A DNA stretch of 64,000 bases from Membranipora membranacea. Its lineage: Eukaryota > Bryozoa > Gymnolaemata > Cheilostomatida > Membraniporidae. The stretch lies in NCBI GenBank assembly GCA_914767715.1, contig OU612068.1, positions 14,136,001-14,200,000 on the forward strand, in the 5' to 3' direction. The translations under genes were made by a program, and so were the position numbers. The notes under the pieces are model-generated. The model was not told the DNA's origin. It searched no databases and saw only the letters and a program-made list of their open reading frames with translations. Positions 26,101 through 36,837 of this stretch are shown here, piece after piece (position 1 is the stretch's first letter; every line of letters begins with the position of its first letter).

Positions 26101-29100
26101 TCTATTCTGTCCTTGGCGAAACTGGGATGTGATATTTTTGTCTGATAAAGATTGGTGTATTTAAATTGTATTCAACAATAGAGTGTCTCTTCTTAGAGAG
26201 GTGAGGGCTATGCACATTTGCCTGTCCTGGACCACATTGACATCAAGACTACACTATAATCATGTGTTTCTCTGATCATTAGACAGTTTAGAAAGAGTAT
26301 CTAACATGTACCTGCCCCTAATTAGTCAAATTGAACTCACCCCAAATTACTTGAGATGGTACTCATGCTAAGTGAATTAGTTCACTCTTTATCAAGCAGA
26401 GAAAATAAACATGCAATAGTATATCAAGTCATTGGTGTGGTCAAGGACTGTTCTTTATATTATCAGCGTGGGATGTCCAGTTATTTCAATCATAAGACAA
26501 TTATTCCTTTCAAGAAGTAATTATTCACTCTCTCAATGTACTCAGACCACCCTCAGCTGTATGCACATTGAACTCAGCACATACATTCTTTTTGTTCAGG
26601 ATATGGAAGCCATGACAGCTTGTCTATATAAGGATACAAGTGGTATGTTCACATATCCATCGGGAGATTCAGCTTCAGGCCAGGCAGATACTGCTAAGTC
26701 TACCGCCTTGGCACAAAGAGTGCGTAGACTCAGTTCCAGACTTAGTACGAGTATGGACGATAGTAAGACCGCTGACACCAGGTAAGCCTGTCATGGACAG
26801 CTTTGTTGCTATATGAGATGGATGGAACTCTACTAGCCTCACACGAAAGAAGATTTTCAATACTAATGTTCTATAAGTTTTCGTGTTTTTGAGGTCCAGC
26901 GATTCAAAAATTCCAGTTTGCAGCTTATTCAGAAAAAAACCTTATTGCATCAATAATCATTAAATAACACTAAGTTCTTCTCCTATATTGTGACTTGGAA
27001 ACTGGATAGAGCAATAAATTATGATGCTCTTTTTTGACAGTCAGGCAGACATTGATGAGGATGAGTTGTTATACGGAGACAGTGAGATGATGAATATATC
27101 AGTGTCTGATATTAAACCTTCCGCTACGGACAATACTGATGATACAGCTGAAAAAGATGGCAACGAGTCAGAAAAAAGGTATGATCTAACCATAAACATC
27201 TAAGAGAGAATTCTATCATAAACGTCCTACTCAAGTTTACATTCCTTTTATTTAACATGAATTAGGCTACGAAGAATATCCTACCCATGTTGCGTGGTGC
27301 ACCAGCAACTTTCTAAAAGAAAACTGGATTAAATAATTACCCTAAATCATCAGTTATGTATATAAAATACTTTTGCTAGCTAATTATCAGGTTCTTCATT
27401 TTTACTATACGATAAAAATACCATAAAAACTCAGTTTTCAGCAGTTTATCCTTCTGTTTTGTTTTTAGCACACCTAACTCCACACTCAGAGTAGAGCATG
27501 ATCCATCTTACTGGGCTATCATTGTGAATAAAGAAAACGGCATTCAGGTCAGTCTGACATTGCGTGTGTGTCTAAAATATTTTGCATATTATTATTTTGG
27601 AGTTGTCCTTGCTCGTATGTTCAGCTGGTAAATGGAATTAAAATGTTACATACTTAATCAATCTATGTCATTCCATTGGTCTCATTACAATCATCTCTCA
27701 TTCAAACACTGAGAGCTCATTAAAGAAAAGTAGTGTAGTCACCTCGGCACTAGAAACTAATGAAGGATAAGCAGACAGATGACTCCTCATTATATGAAAT
27801 ATAAGCATCACGATGATCTAAAATACGTTCACGTTTAAATACCCGTCACTCCCGGATTAAGTGTATGAAATGGAATAATGAAGTAATGATTTTATTTGCC
27901 GTTCTCCTCAGATGAGTGGGATTTAATTTTTTTTTACTTCATTTTTTCAGATATATAGCTTACCAGAGTTCAAACTCTCATTTGAATGTAAGAGCTTCCA
28001 CAGCGGACAAAAAGTACTGTGTGACACGGATAACTCTGAGGGAGCCAAAGAAAGGTATGCTAGTCCTAAAGACTTTGTAAGCATACCTGTTTTCCTGGAA
28101 AACCATTGTATATGAAGAGCCACCATCTTAAACCAGCAGGAGTACAAAGTGTATTTTCAGCCATTCTGCTCCTATGTAGCTGTTGAGCATATTATCATGC
28201 TCCTGACAAGCTCTGTAGATTTTAGTCGTTTTACTCAGCGAGCGTCTTTTTCAACCATGTGCCACCTTTTTGTTTTTCACTATGTTTAGTTTACAATCCG
28301 GACATCAAGTTGTCAAGTAGAATGTTATTCAACAGTTTGGTCTGCACTATACCTGAGAATTTTACTGTGCTCTCGTCCTTTCATAAATAATATTGGGTTT
28401 TGTATGGCTGTTCATATTATTATGCTGTATTATTTTAGTGACAGCAAAGCTGTACCATCATCACTATCATCCATCAAGGAGATACTTGTCACAGCTCTTG
28501 GACCGAAGAAACACAAGCCGTATATATTTGTGAGTTACCATGATTTTCAGATTCCACTCACTAGAATGCGACGCGGTCATACCAAGTAACCGTGTCTAGT
28601 TTCATAACCATAATCTTTACATGGTGTTTAGTCTGATCAAGGAGATTGTCCTTGGTCTGATGTGGAGATGAGAGATTTGAAAGACAAATAAATTGTGTGT
28701 TATTGCTAATGTGTGCCTTTATCTTGCCTTTGAGCCTGAAACCTGTAAAATGTGCTATTTTTATTTGTTTATAGGCTAGGACTATCAATAACAACCTGCT
28801 GGTATATGAAGCATATCCGTACTCTGTATTCACCTCACCGGATAAACTGAAGGTTCGATTCAGGAAGTTCAACCATAATCTGATTCTGAGAGAGCGCCGA
28901 CGTGTGGCGAGAAAACGACAAGCTGATGCTCCTGATGAGCAGACTGTACAGTACTCCAAACAGATGATGCACATGTTCGAGAACATTGGAGGATTCAACG
29001 GGGTAATGAAGACCTTTATGTTACCACCTAGCTGATGACCAAACACACTCATAGCCCACGCCCCCAAACTACTATGATTCCCTACTAAGACACCCACATA

Positions 29101-32100
29101 TACCAACCGAACAGACAACCAACACAAACCATCCACACAGACAACCCATACAGAGCACCCATCCACATCTCTCATCTAGACCTCTCACCCAGACCTCCCA
29201 GCAAGATCACACATCCAGACCCTCAAAAATTTCAACACCTTTCAAAATTGGTGCTGGATCTTAGTACACAATGCCATTATACAGTACTCCAAAAAAAGTG
29301 ACTAACAATCTGTAGCTCAAACTGTATCAGATATTTTAGTTAAATCATTGGATGTTATCAGGCAGGAGAATTATCAGGCATTATGACGTATGTAGGCACA
29401 TGCAAATATGCTCTTCTTCTGAATATGTCACTTCACTGTAATTGCAGGTGTTTATTGGTGGACCATACCCTCATTGGTTCATCTTATCTAACAAGGGAGA
29501 GCTGAGATGTCATCCTATGGGGATAGATAACGGGATAGTGTGCATGTCTAACTTTCACAACATCAACTGTCCGCAGGGATTTATCTACTTCAACAGACAG
29601 GTAAGGCCGCGACTAAGCAGAGTTTGATTGGTTTTAACAATTGACAATCACTTTTATCCATTTGGGAGTTAGTTTTATTTCATTTCAAAGCTTCTGACTA
29701 TTTGACTGTGATAGAAAATTGTGCACTTAGGACTTATCACCTCTTTGAACCCTTGGTTCAGAGAGAAAACAACTACCAGTATCTAGTACAATTGTTGTAA
29801 TATCAAGCCTTGATAACAGCACAGGCCTTCTGTAGTCCAGTGGTCGAGGCACTCTACCACTGTACTTGCACCAACTACAGAAGGACTGTGCCACTATCAA
29901 CATCATTGCTAAAAAAAATCCAGTTGGCACCTAATTTCACATCACATTTTATCCTTCGGTCAAAATACATGGTGTAAATAATTATTGTTGCTAATGTCGG
30001 ACTTTATTTTCAGGATGAACTGAGGATCGCTATTTTACCTGCACATCTGACCTATGAACATCAGTGGCCATCTAGAAAAGTACCACTGAAGACTACAGCA
30101 CACTTTGTACGCTATGATCCAGATTCAAAGGTATAGTTTTTTTCTCACCACTGTGGTTACTACTGAAAGGGAGTCTAGAATATCGTTTAAACACAATCAC
30201 AGGTCAATGAGACTCAGAGAAGACCTGAACTGTTGTGAGACTTAAAACGAGCGAGCCTTTCCATAGCGATTGCTCATTGTGTAGTATGTCTGTAAAACAG
30301 CCAATCTCGGATTAAATTGTCCTGCTTTACTAACCAAAATAAATAAAGAGAGGGGCAAGACCTTGGTATGGACCTGACTGCACATAGTGTGCTATATTTT
30401 TATTCTAAAGGCCCAGTGTCATAACTTTTCTGCTTATTCAGGTTTATGTGGTTGTATGCAGTAGAACGGAGCCCTGTAAGAGGATTGTTAAGATAGAACA
30501 TGATGAGAAACAGTTTCAGGAAGTGGAGAAAGGTTTGTTTCAGTTTTGGTGTAAATTTTTACCTTAAGGAGTAGATTAGAGCTGAGTTTTGGTGTAAATT
30601 TCAACCTTAAGGAGTAGATTAGAGCTGAGTTTTGGTGTAAATTTTAACCTTAAGGAGTAGATTAGAGCTGAGTTTTGCTAGTTTTTGGGTGACCTAATGT
30701 TAGCTAGCGCCAATTTTCCAGAGTTCCATAAAGTGATGATGATGGTTAAATGTCAGCTAGCCAGAAATGCTACTCTTCCAAGCCTGTAAGAAATTGTTAA
30801 ATTGTCCTCTTGCAAATAACTCATTCCTCTAGAGTATGATTAATTATTGAACAAGTTTAAATCTCTGTGGTTTTATTTGAGGTATTGACATGATCGTCAG
30901 CAATTTAAAACATGTAGCAGGTCCCCCCAGAATGGAAGTAGGGATTGGGGTCACCAAGTAGTTCAACTGTGTGAAATTGCAGCCGCATTATGACCTCATT
31001 TCATGCTGAAGTGTTTAAAAGATCTGAATTCGAGCTACAAAGCAGCTGTGGACCTCCTCATAAACTCACCTCCATTTATAGTCTTGATACTCTGTGAATC
31101 TGTGTGAGAAACCTCGATGTTGCTTGATTTTTTGTAACTGGTATCAGTAGGGGTCTACGGACTGGTTCCTGATTGGACACAGGAGCATTTGAGGTTGGAT
31201 GCCCTACCTGATACCATCATGATCCGCCGGGAATCGAACACAGAATCTCCCAACTGAAAGACCCACGCCCTATCCATTGCACCACAGCCGCTCCTCTCAT
31301 GCTTTACCTAAATCATCTATGGCCCTTCATGCTATAAGAATAAATTGTGAAATGATGTTTGATGATATTGAGTCATGTTGCCATCCAATAGAAATTCCTC
31401 CTACCTGTTCCATCATGTATCGCTTGTCTGTTTTCTCTATGACAGATGATAGATATATATATCCTACACAGGAGAGATATTACATGCAGTTACTGTCACC
31501 GATTAACTGTGACTTCATCCCAGGAACAAGGTGAGAGGGTACTCGCTATCAACTGAGGGTGCAAACAATTGACCTTGAAAGCTCCCCCAATGGGACTCGG
31601 GCCAACAACTCCTGCGGCACCAATCGCAGGCAGTGGATAGCAAGCGTGCTAACCGTTTTTGCCATCTCACCATCCCCAAGAAAAGATGGGTTGATGGTGC
31701 TAATTAGCATGCCAGCTATTCACTACTCATAGTTTAGTTCTGAAGAAGAAAATATTGGGTAGGGAAAGATAATGTGTAAATATGTCTACAAATTGAATCT
31801 GCGTAGAAATCTTTGAATATTCTTAGGCAATGAATGAGATTTTGTACAAATAATGTCTCCTCTAATCAAGAAGGTTAATCAATTTGTCCAGATATTGCTC
31901 TAGTTTGAAGACCTCCATTGATGGCTGGATTCCTTAGGCGAACAAACTATTTGTGCTTGTAATGCTGTCTAGGAGCCTTATTTTGATGTAAACATTGTAT
32001 TATATATATATAATATATAATGTATATGTAAACATATAAATACTATTTATTAGTGGTGGCAAAGCCTCGATCCTGGTCTCAGTCTCAGCTCCTCGAGACA

Positions 32101-35100
32101 CTGTCTGGTCTCGCCAAGAGGAATAGGAGGTGGCTCAGTTGGTTAGAGCGTCGGACTTCAACACGCAAGTGTTGAAGGTCGTGTGTTCGAATCCCACTGC
32201 AGTCCATCTCCTACTGGGGATTGGTTGGCCCCCAGGTGTGCTCCGACCTGCCTGCAAACAGAAAGCAAATTGGCGCAGATATTGCGGCCTCGCCAATAAG
32301 GCACTAATATTTCGCCGCCCATGCCTCGTGATGGGCGAGTGATATGACACCTGATTTTAATCAACCTTTTTTTAATCAACCGAGACAGACACTCGTGATA
32401 AATGTCGAGACTTGTTCATCATAAACACTGTTTTTGTCACGGTTTTTGCTACGGTTTTTGGGTTTTTTTAAATCAAAAAACCGTGGCCGATGCCAATAAA
32501 GTGGCAGTTTTAGATTTTATCAGCATCAATATATGTCTCGTCTCGGTCTCGTCTCAAATTTTGTTGCTGTCTCGTCACCTCCTGTCTCTCCAAAATCTGA
32601 CGATTTGCCATCACTACTTTTTATATGTTAATGACTGTATATGATGTTATGGTTGTGATATTTAAGGGTAGACACGGAGGACGGTGAGGCGATAACCTCA
32701 GCTGAGATTTTAACTCTGAACGCTGATGGTGGAGCTCCTAAAAACTACATCGCTATAGCAACCAACAGCAGCTTTAACGAAGAAGTCTCATCTAAAGGAA
32801 GGGTATGTGGGCATAGTTTTCCATATTTTACCATTTTTTCAATGTTTCATCAAACTACCAGACTGCGCAAAGACCAACGCCTGTTATAGTCAGGCAATAC
32901 AAGAAACAAGCATTTCTTGGAGACCGTGACATCATGATGCAGAGTATAGGAATTACCTCTCCTTATGGGAGGCACTTTTTCCATTATCAATAATTCATAC
33001 CGAGAAGAGCATTGAATTTTTTACGATGCGAATCTGACACAACTTTGTCATATGTAACTGCCTGACTATAACATTGGACAGAATATAACCATACGTTGCC
33101 TATATACAATAGACAGACATTGTCTGACTATAAAAATTGGTCTTTGGGTAGACTTTAATGTAAGGCGTCTTTTCCAAACCTGAAATAGAACCGCTTATCT
33201 GATATATTATGATAAGGGGCAAGATTAAAATTGTCTAATCTGTGCTATGCTGTTCCATCCCCTACAATCCTGACTATATCTCGGCACAGTGCCAGACTCT
33301 CCCTCTTCCCTCCCTTTTTCCATGACTCAGCACGGGAATGTATATTTTTCCAAAGCCATCATATCAGGCCATACTTTGGACTTGAAAACTTTGTGATACC
33401 TTACGGCGATCCAAGTTTATCCTCATGACCTGAGAAATTGTGATAAGTGATTACCACTCATATTCGAAGTCTTATAGCGTTTATAGCTATCAAGCTTGAT
33501 TTCTGATACATTTAATGATCATGATGATTATTGTGTAATATATTTGTAGATTTTTCTTTAAAAATTGGGTACCAGTGATGCCATTAAGTTTTCCAAAATG
33601 TTGTCCAATAACAGCTCATACCTAGACCAAGTTTGGTCCACTTGCCTGAATTTGTAGTAGCTCCCGCTCCACTGGTCACGCCGCGTGACCAGTGGAAGGG
33701 AGAAAATTGAATGCAAGCACTTGGATTAAACTTGATCTAGTTCATACCTCACACAGGTACTGAGAACGTCAACAAATTACAATTGTTTGGTGGTTGATTA
33801 ATGCTTACAGATAATGATGTATGATGTTATCGAGGTAGTACCTGAGCCAGGTCAGCCACTTACAAAGAATAAGCTGAAGGAGATATACGCTAAAGAACAG
33901 AAGGGTCCCGTCACAGCTCTCGCTCATGTGGAGGGAATGTTACTGGCCGCCATAGGCCAAAAGGTCAGAGAGTACACTGCACACGTGATATACTATTGCA
34001 TGTATATCTCTGATCGATGAGAAGTGAATTAGTTCATTTAATAGTAGTACCATCACAAGGAATTTGGTGTGACCACCAGAGTTCAATTTTATTAATTAGG
34101 GGTGGGTACATGTTAGGTACTGCTATTAAATTGACTCTTGTAACAACATCCAGGAACTCCCATAAGAATTGCATCATGGGATATTCTTTGGCATAACGTA
34201 ATTGACTTGAGATAGGTGGGGGTCTCCAAAGTATATAAAATATCTAAAATTGGTAGCATTGGAGGGTTGTTCATCGTTTTATGATTGTCTCTCTTGTTGT
34301 CACCTGTCACAAGACTCAAAAAACTAAGTACAGTAATATCAATGGCTTCCATTCGATGGGAAAATTCACCCATATTTTAATACTTTATTTGGCGATCTAA
34401 ATCATTTTGAGGAAAATGTTTTATTCTGACCTACATTTAATACTTGGTAAGAGTCTGCTAATATGTATATTGTTTACAGATTTATGTATACGAGTTGAAG
34501 GACAACGAGTTATGCGGAGCTTCATTTATAGACTCACAGATATACATACACCAGATGGTATCTATTAAGAATCTGGTGTTAGTAGCAGATATTCAGATGA
34601 GTGTTAGTGTACTCAGGTACCAGGTCGATCATCGAGTTCTCTCTATAGTCAGCAGGGTAAGTAACACGGCAGCTTTAGAATCAAGTTCAACTTTTAAGTC
34701 GCCCAGTTATTTATTAGTACAGTACAGTTCATATTTTGATTAAAACCTCTGGGGACCACAAGAATTAAGTAACATTAGAATACATTGAGATCTGACGAAA
34801 GGGACCAATTTTCTTTGTCTGAATTGACACGAGTTCTGAATTATAAAGTCTGAATTAACCAGCTTACACTGTAACATGCTATTGGGTAGCTTTAAAAATT
34901 AAGTTCAATGTCTAGGTTACTCAGCTGCTTATTTCCCTGGCGGACTCAAAAAACAACATATTTATTGTTATGGCCTCGTTACTTGAAATTTAAAAAAAAA
35001 GCAGAATGAATGCTTTTTAATGAAGATTTTGACTAAGGTACAATATTGCTCATTGATCCTGTGAACAACCATTATCTGTCTATGACAATTGTACGCTTAC

Positions 35101-36704
35101 CGGAAATGGGAGCTATTACCATGTTTCACTGACTTGAGATCTTGGAGTTAGCTTAGCATAGCCCTGCTCATGTTCTACTTATATTTTCTTTAAGACGAAT
35201 TGAAAATTCTACATTCTAGTTATATGTAGCCAATAAAAATTCTGTATTTATGACTCGCACCACCTATTAATTTTAGGATATGAAACCAATGGAGGTGTAC
35301 GGAACAGAATTTCTTGTTGATAACGCAAACCTCGGTTTTGTGGCTACAGACAGAGAGAAGAATTTAACCGTCTTCATGTATCAGCCTGATTCTGTACACA
35401 GCTCAGGAGGCACCATACTTCTAAAGAAAGCTGATATGAACATCGGATCATGGTGCGTCACTTTTGAAGATATTATCATAAATAGTTTGCGGAAAAACTG
35501 TCTCAGTTGGAACCATAGAGCTATTATATATATTTTGTATTATTATATACAATATGTATTAACTCCATGAACTTGGAACCGTGCTTAACCCACCTAACCT
35601 AACCTAACCAGCTTGTTGTATTGCAATCAGTTTTTCGACAATTCATAGTATCAGTCAGATAACAAAATGGCTGTATCTACTTTTTGTGATAAACTTTAAT
35701 TATACTTTCAGTGTAAATAGCTTGTGTCGAGTGAGGTGCAAACTGAATGACCCGACAACCAGTAAGCAGTTCCCAGCCATCACAGAGAAAAAACATGTAA
35801 CATATTATGGTAAGTTAAAATATCAACTCATACGTCCGGATCAAATCGAGGGATGATTAGGGTCGATCCAGATTTTTTTTTATAGCTTTGAAGTTTTTCT
35901 GAGAACGCTGAGGCTACCCATGTACAGTTGTGCATTTTGATGTAATTCAATATCTGTCAGCAAGTTGTATAGTGATGAAATATCTTCACCAATAGCCATA
36001 CTGTGTTTTCTACCACCGCTACATGAAATCTATCAGTGATTGATGCCTTTTTTACACATTATTTTGTATATTTTTTGTAGCTAATGTTGATGGTGGTATT
36101 GGATACTTGTGCCCCCTTACTGAGCGTGTATACAGAAGATTGGATATGACACAGAAAATTCTCTATACCACAATGCAGCACACTGCTGGTCTCAACCCTA
36201 AAACATACAGGTTAGATATTTTAGAGTGATTGTGAAGGAATCAGGTTTTTGGTATCATTCTAGAGTTCTCAGTTTAATTTAGGTACAAGGTTCATTTACA
36301 ACATATGGCCCAGTTTCAACTGATTTTCACTCAAAGTTGAGATTGGAAGGTACTAAAAAGGAACTATTTTGTATATGCTATGATTAAAATAGTACCCAAC
36401 CAAATTAATAGCAAAAGTTATAATCAAGTCAAATCCCTTCCTACAAAGTCCATACTCCAGAATATTCATCTAACATATCTCCCACCACAATATTTTTCAC
36501 ATGATCTCTTCTTTTAGATCTGTTCGGAACCAGAATCGAATGCTCGTCAATTGTCAACACAATCTCATCGATGGAGATCTCGTGTGGAAATATCTGAGTC
36601 TAACACACAGCGAGCAGGCATCTGTGGCTAAACGTATGGGGACAACTCCAGACCAAATCACTGAGGATCTTCTAGAGATAGATCGAATTACCACACATTT
36701 CTAA
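5139..36704 (+). CDS. CPSF1: Cleavage and polyadenylation specificity factor subunit 1 (CPSF160), complete, 35 coding exons
   Basis: CPSF160 is the three-propeller scaffold of the nuclear CPSF complex; with WDR33 and CPSF30 it recognises AAUAAA. Exons: 5139-5150, 5315-5468, 5777-5916, 6440-6520, 7045-7184, 7588-7731, 9068-9207, 9651-9761, 10130-10223, 11140-11227, 11475-11591, 11962-12010, 22077-22180, 22942-23034, 23763-23921, 24842-24919, 25280-25418, 25762-25934, 26600-26781, 27041-27178, 27469-27547, 27951-28054, 28439-28529, 28775-29002, 29448-29600, 30014-30130, 30442-30532, 31446-31530, 32667-32802, 33811-33963, 34480-34656, 35277-35452, 35712-35809, 36081-36210, 36518-36704. Every phase agrees; total 4,341 nt, 1,446 aa. 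Family stretches include [16 protein letters not shown] near the N terminus, [43 protein letters not shown] and the C-terminal [12 protein letters not shown]. The start exon (MSSS, donor GTGAGT) is the least certain. Lys/Arg residues around 909-919 ([11 protein letters not shown]) could be a nuclear signal. Intron 12 (10 kb) hosts antisense genes. Exon 13 has a weak donor, GTTTGC. Confidence 0.95.
6618..6740. mobile_element. Palindromic MITE
   Basis: GCTCAAATTTTGCT...CATTTCATTATCAACCACA on the left pairs with an inverted, diverged arm ending AGCAAAGTTTGAGT. The same arms occur at 22721-22830. A short non-coding foldback in CPSF1 intron 4. Confidence 0.55.
12615..14150 (-). CDS. Secreted propeller-like / Thr-Pro linker / PAN-like protein, copy 1 (448 aa)
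   Basis: Two exons: 14099-14150 encodes the start and a hydrophobic signal peptide ([17 protein letters not shown]), donor GTAAGG; 13909-12615 encodes the rest after a TTTTTTTCAG acceptor. Residues about 18-303 show beta-propeller-like repeats ([41 protein letters not shown]). Residues about 304-363 are almost only Thr, Pro, Ala and Lys, a mucin-like linker expected to be O-glycosylated. Residues about 364-448 hold six cysteines (ACSGE, MCLYAC, RECLH, KKCGLF, VGCGS) in PAN/Apple-like spacing. PAN domains bind proteins or carbohydrate, so an adhesive or lectin-like extracellular role is an inference. The gene is antisense inside CPSF1 intron 12 and has two tandem relatives. The propeller is judged from sequence pattern only. 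Confidence 0.85.
14488..15447. mobile_element. 960-bp non-autonomous DNA transposon with TIRs of about 110 bp
   Basis: The left arm starts GACAGTTTTCTGAGCTC and runs about 110 bases, through GTTGTCCTCTCTCCA and GCCGCATAGGAAAAAC. The right arm is its imperfect reverse complement, ending GAGCTCAGAAAACTGTC. Both sides are flanked by TA (14486-14487, 15448-15449), consistent with a TA target duplication as in Tc1/mariner-like elements. There is no transposase. It lies between propeller-PAN copy 1 and the pseudogene copy. Confidence 0.75.
15018..15057. repeat. Two tandem 20-bp copies of GAATAAGCTTCTTGATAACC
   Basis: Two exact adjacent copies, followed by the start of a third (GCATATAACG no longer matches). 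They lie in the interior of the 960-bp transposon. Confidence 0.7.
16171..16199. repeat. Poly-C / poly-G hairpin
   Basis: A run of about ten C is followed by CTGGGGGAGGGG, so the two halves can pair. It lies between copy 1 and the pseudogene copy of the propeller-PAN array; no function can be assigned. Confidence 0.6.
16271..18040 (-). pseudogene. Propeller-PAN protein, copy 2, degenerate
   Basis: The layout matches its neighbours: signal exon 17968-18040 (donor GTAAGT), then 17437-16271 after a TTTTGCAG acceptor, with propeller-like, Thr-rich and six-cysteine PAN-like parts all recognisable. It is broken in several places. The ATG aligned with that of copy 1 is ACG here, although an in-frame ATG lies 8 codons upstream. 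Near 17040-17060, 19 bases are missing relative to copy 1, which shifts the frame. Just before TACAGCTATTGGCCAAATGG (near 16910) the frame has a TAG. At about 16530 the Thr-rich part and the PAN-like part are in different frames. The PAN part still reads cleanly with all six cysteines, so the decay may be fairly recent. A short expressed transcript is possible but a full protein is not. Confidence 0.85.
18098..18351. mobile_element. 254-bp foldback transposon with 9-bp target duplication
   Basis: The arms (about 110 bases each, starting TAGCCTGTCTTGACAAGC and ending in its complement) are nearly perfect inverted repeats around a loop of about 35 bases. CCTATAGAC flanks both sides exactly (18089-18097 and 18352-18360). 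Each arm contains a smaller hairpin, TTGACAAGCTTTGTTC with its complement around a G-rich (or C-rich) loop, so the element is a palindrome of palindromes. The terminus is shared with 3705-3738 and with 55024-55053. It has no coding capacity. Confidence 0.85.
19553..21167 (-). CDS. Secreted propeller-like / Thr-Pro linker / PAN-like protein, copy 3 (453 aa)
   Basis: Exon 21116-21167 encodes a hydrophobic signal peptide ([17 protein letters not shown], donor GTAAGA). It is 52 nt with the same phase as in copy 1. Exon 20862-19553 follows a TTTTTTGCAG acceptor. The propeller-like part keeps the copy 1 landmarks ([43 protein letters not shown]). The linker is Thr/Pro-rich but is built from different units ([12 protein letters not shown]) from copy 1. 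The C-terminal domain keeps six cysteines (ACGGE, MCLYAC, RYCLY, KRCDLY, TGCGN). It is intact throughout. With copy 1 and the pseudogene it forms a same-strand tandem array inside CPSF1 intron 12. Expression from within, and antisense to, an actively transcribed gene is expected. Function is unknown; extracellular binding is inferred from the PAN-like domain. Confidence 0.85.
22721..22830. mobile_element. Palindromic MITE
   Basis: GCTCAAACTGTGGAGGAATAGC...TATCAACCA on the left pairs with TGGTTGATAC...GCTATTCCTCCACTGTTTGAGC on the right around a G-rich loop. It is related to 6618-6740. It lies in CPSF1 intron 13. Confidence 0.7.
23935..24150 (+). repeat. Dispersed intron repeat, copy 1
   Basis: About 200 bases containing ACATGTACCCACCCCTA, an ACACCAAATT(C) block, GATGGTACTCAT and AATAGTATATCACGTGAT. 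The same blocks in the same order occur at 26275-26445 and inverted at 33970-34140. Probably a small non-autonomous element; no clear ends or target duplications were found. Confidence 0.55.
26275..26445 (+). repeat. Dispersed intron repeat, copy 2
   Basis: Shares ACATGTACCTGCCCCTAATT, GATGGTACTCATGCTAA, GAATTAGTTCACTC and AATAGTATATCAAGTCAT with the copies at 23935-24150 and 33970-34140. It lies in CPSF1 intron 18. Confidence 0.55.
30542..30670. repeat. Three tandem 43-bp units
   Basis: Three nearly identical copies of a 43-bp unit starting AGTTTTGGTGTAAATTT and ending GTAGATTAGAGCTG begin at 30542, 30585 and 30628. The homologous intron in the duplicated pseudo-copy (after 39275) has only one diverged unit, so the expansion is private to the functional CPSF1 intron 27 or was lost from the copy. 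Confidence 0.85.
31016..31297 (-). repeat. tRNA-derived SINE, minus strand
   Basis: Read on the minus strand, GCGGCTGTGGTGCAATGGAT carries an A box and GTGTTCGATTCCCGG a B box, followed by a non-tRNA body. It is shared with the CPSF1 duplication (39476-39705, where the tRNA-like head has an internal deletion), so the insertion predates that duplication. It differs from the SINE at 1268 and 32125. Confidence 0.65.
31556..31690 (-). repeat. tRNA-like SINE, second type, minus strand
   Basis: On the minus strand GATGGCAAAAACGGTTAGCACG resembles an A box and TGGCCCGAGTCCCATTGG a B box, with an extended segment between them. A nearly identical copy lies at 40010-40140 in the duplicated region. Assigned by box pattern only. 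Confidence 0.45.
32051..32616. mobile_element. 566-bp hAT-type MITE
   Basis: The left end TAGTGGTGGCAAAGC is matched by an inverted right end that reads TAGTGATGGCAAATC. The 8-bp flanks CTATTTAT (32043-32050) and CTTTTTAT (32617-32624) agree at 7 of 8 positions, as expected for hAT. The duplicated copy of this intron (40470-40500) reads straight through from the left flank, giving an empty site and so the exact limits. The interior is rich in GTCTCGTCTCG repeats and carries a nested SINE. Confidence 0.85.
32125..32350 (+). repeat. tRNA-derived SINE nested in the hAT MITE
   Basis: AGGAGGTGGCTCAGTTGGTT (A box) and GTGTTCGAATCCC (B box) are followed by CAGGTGTGCTCCGACCTG and GCGGCCTCGCCAATAAGGCAC, the same body as at 1268-1500. 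The anticodon-loop region GGACTTCAACACGCAAG differs between the copies. Its position inside the 566-bp element shows that the SINE inserted after the MITE family existed. Confidence 0.8.
33658..33700. repeat. Short perfect hairpin
   Basis: TCCACTGGTCACG and CGTGACCAGTGGA face each other across three bases, in CPSF1 intron 29. No element ends or function were identified. Confidence 0.55.
33970..34140 (-). repeat. Dispersed intron repeat, copy 3 (inverted)
   Basis: The blocks of the repeat at 23935-24150 occur here in reverse complement: CACGTGATATACTATTG, TAGTACCATCACAAGGAATTT, AATTAGGGGTGGGTACATGT. It starts within a few bases of the exon 30 donor. Confidence 0.55.
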
Positions 36705-36837
36705 ATTTTGATTCGAAATCAAGCATGCTACCCTGTTGTTGGTCAGATATTAGCAAATTGCAAAAATGTACATTTGTACAGGTTTACGTTCTGGGTGTTC
36801 TAAAATGTGTTCATATATGGTCATTTGATAAACAAAA

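Noticed and set aside
28561-29175. 204-codon open frame on the minus strand
   Set aside because: It runs antisense through CPSF1 exon 24 and its C-rich intron; it lacks splice context, family motifs and plausible composition.
29041-29240. C-rich, strongly strand-biased segment after CPSF1 exon 24
   Set aside because: It could suggest coding or regulatory DNA, but it lies within intron 24, carries no consistent frame on the plus strand and looks like low-complexity sequence.
31220-31297. Minus-strand tRNA gene
   Set aside because: It is linked to a SINE body, and a truncated copy occurs in the duplicated region.
35590-35612. Telomere-like CCTAA repeats in CPSF1 intron 32
   Set aside because: Only about three units of a pentamer; not a telomeric hexamer array.
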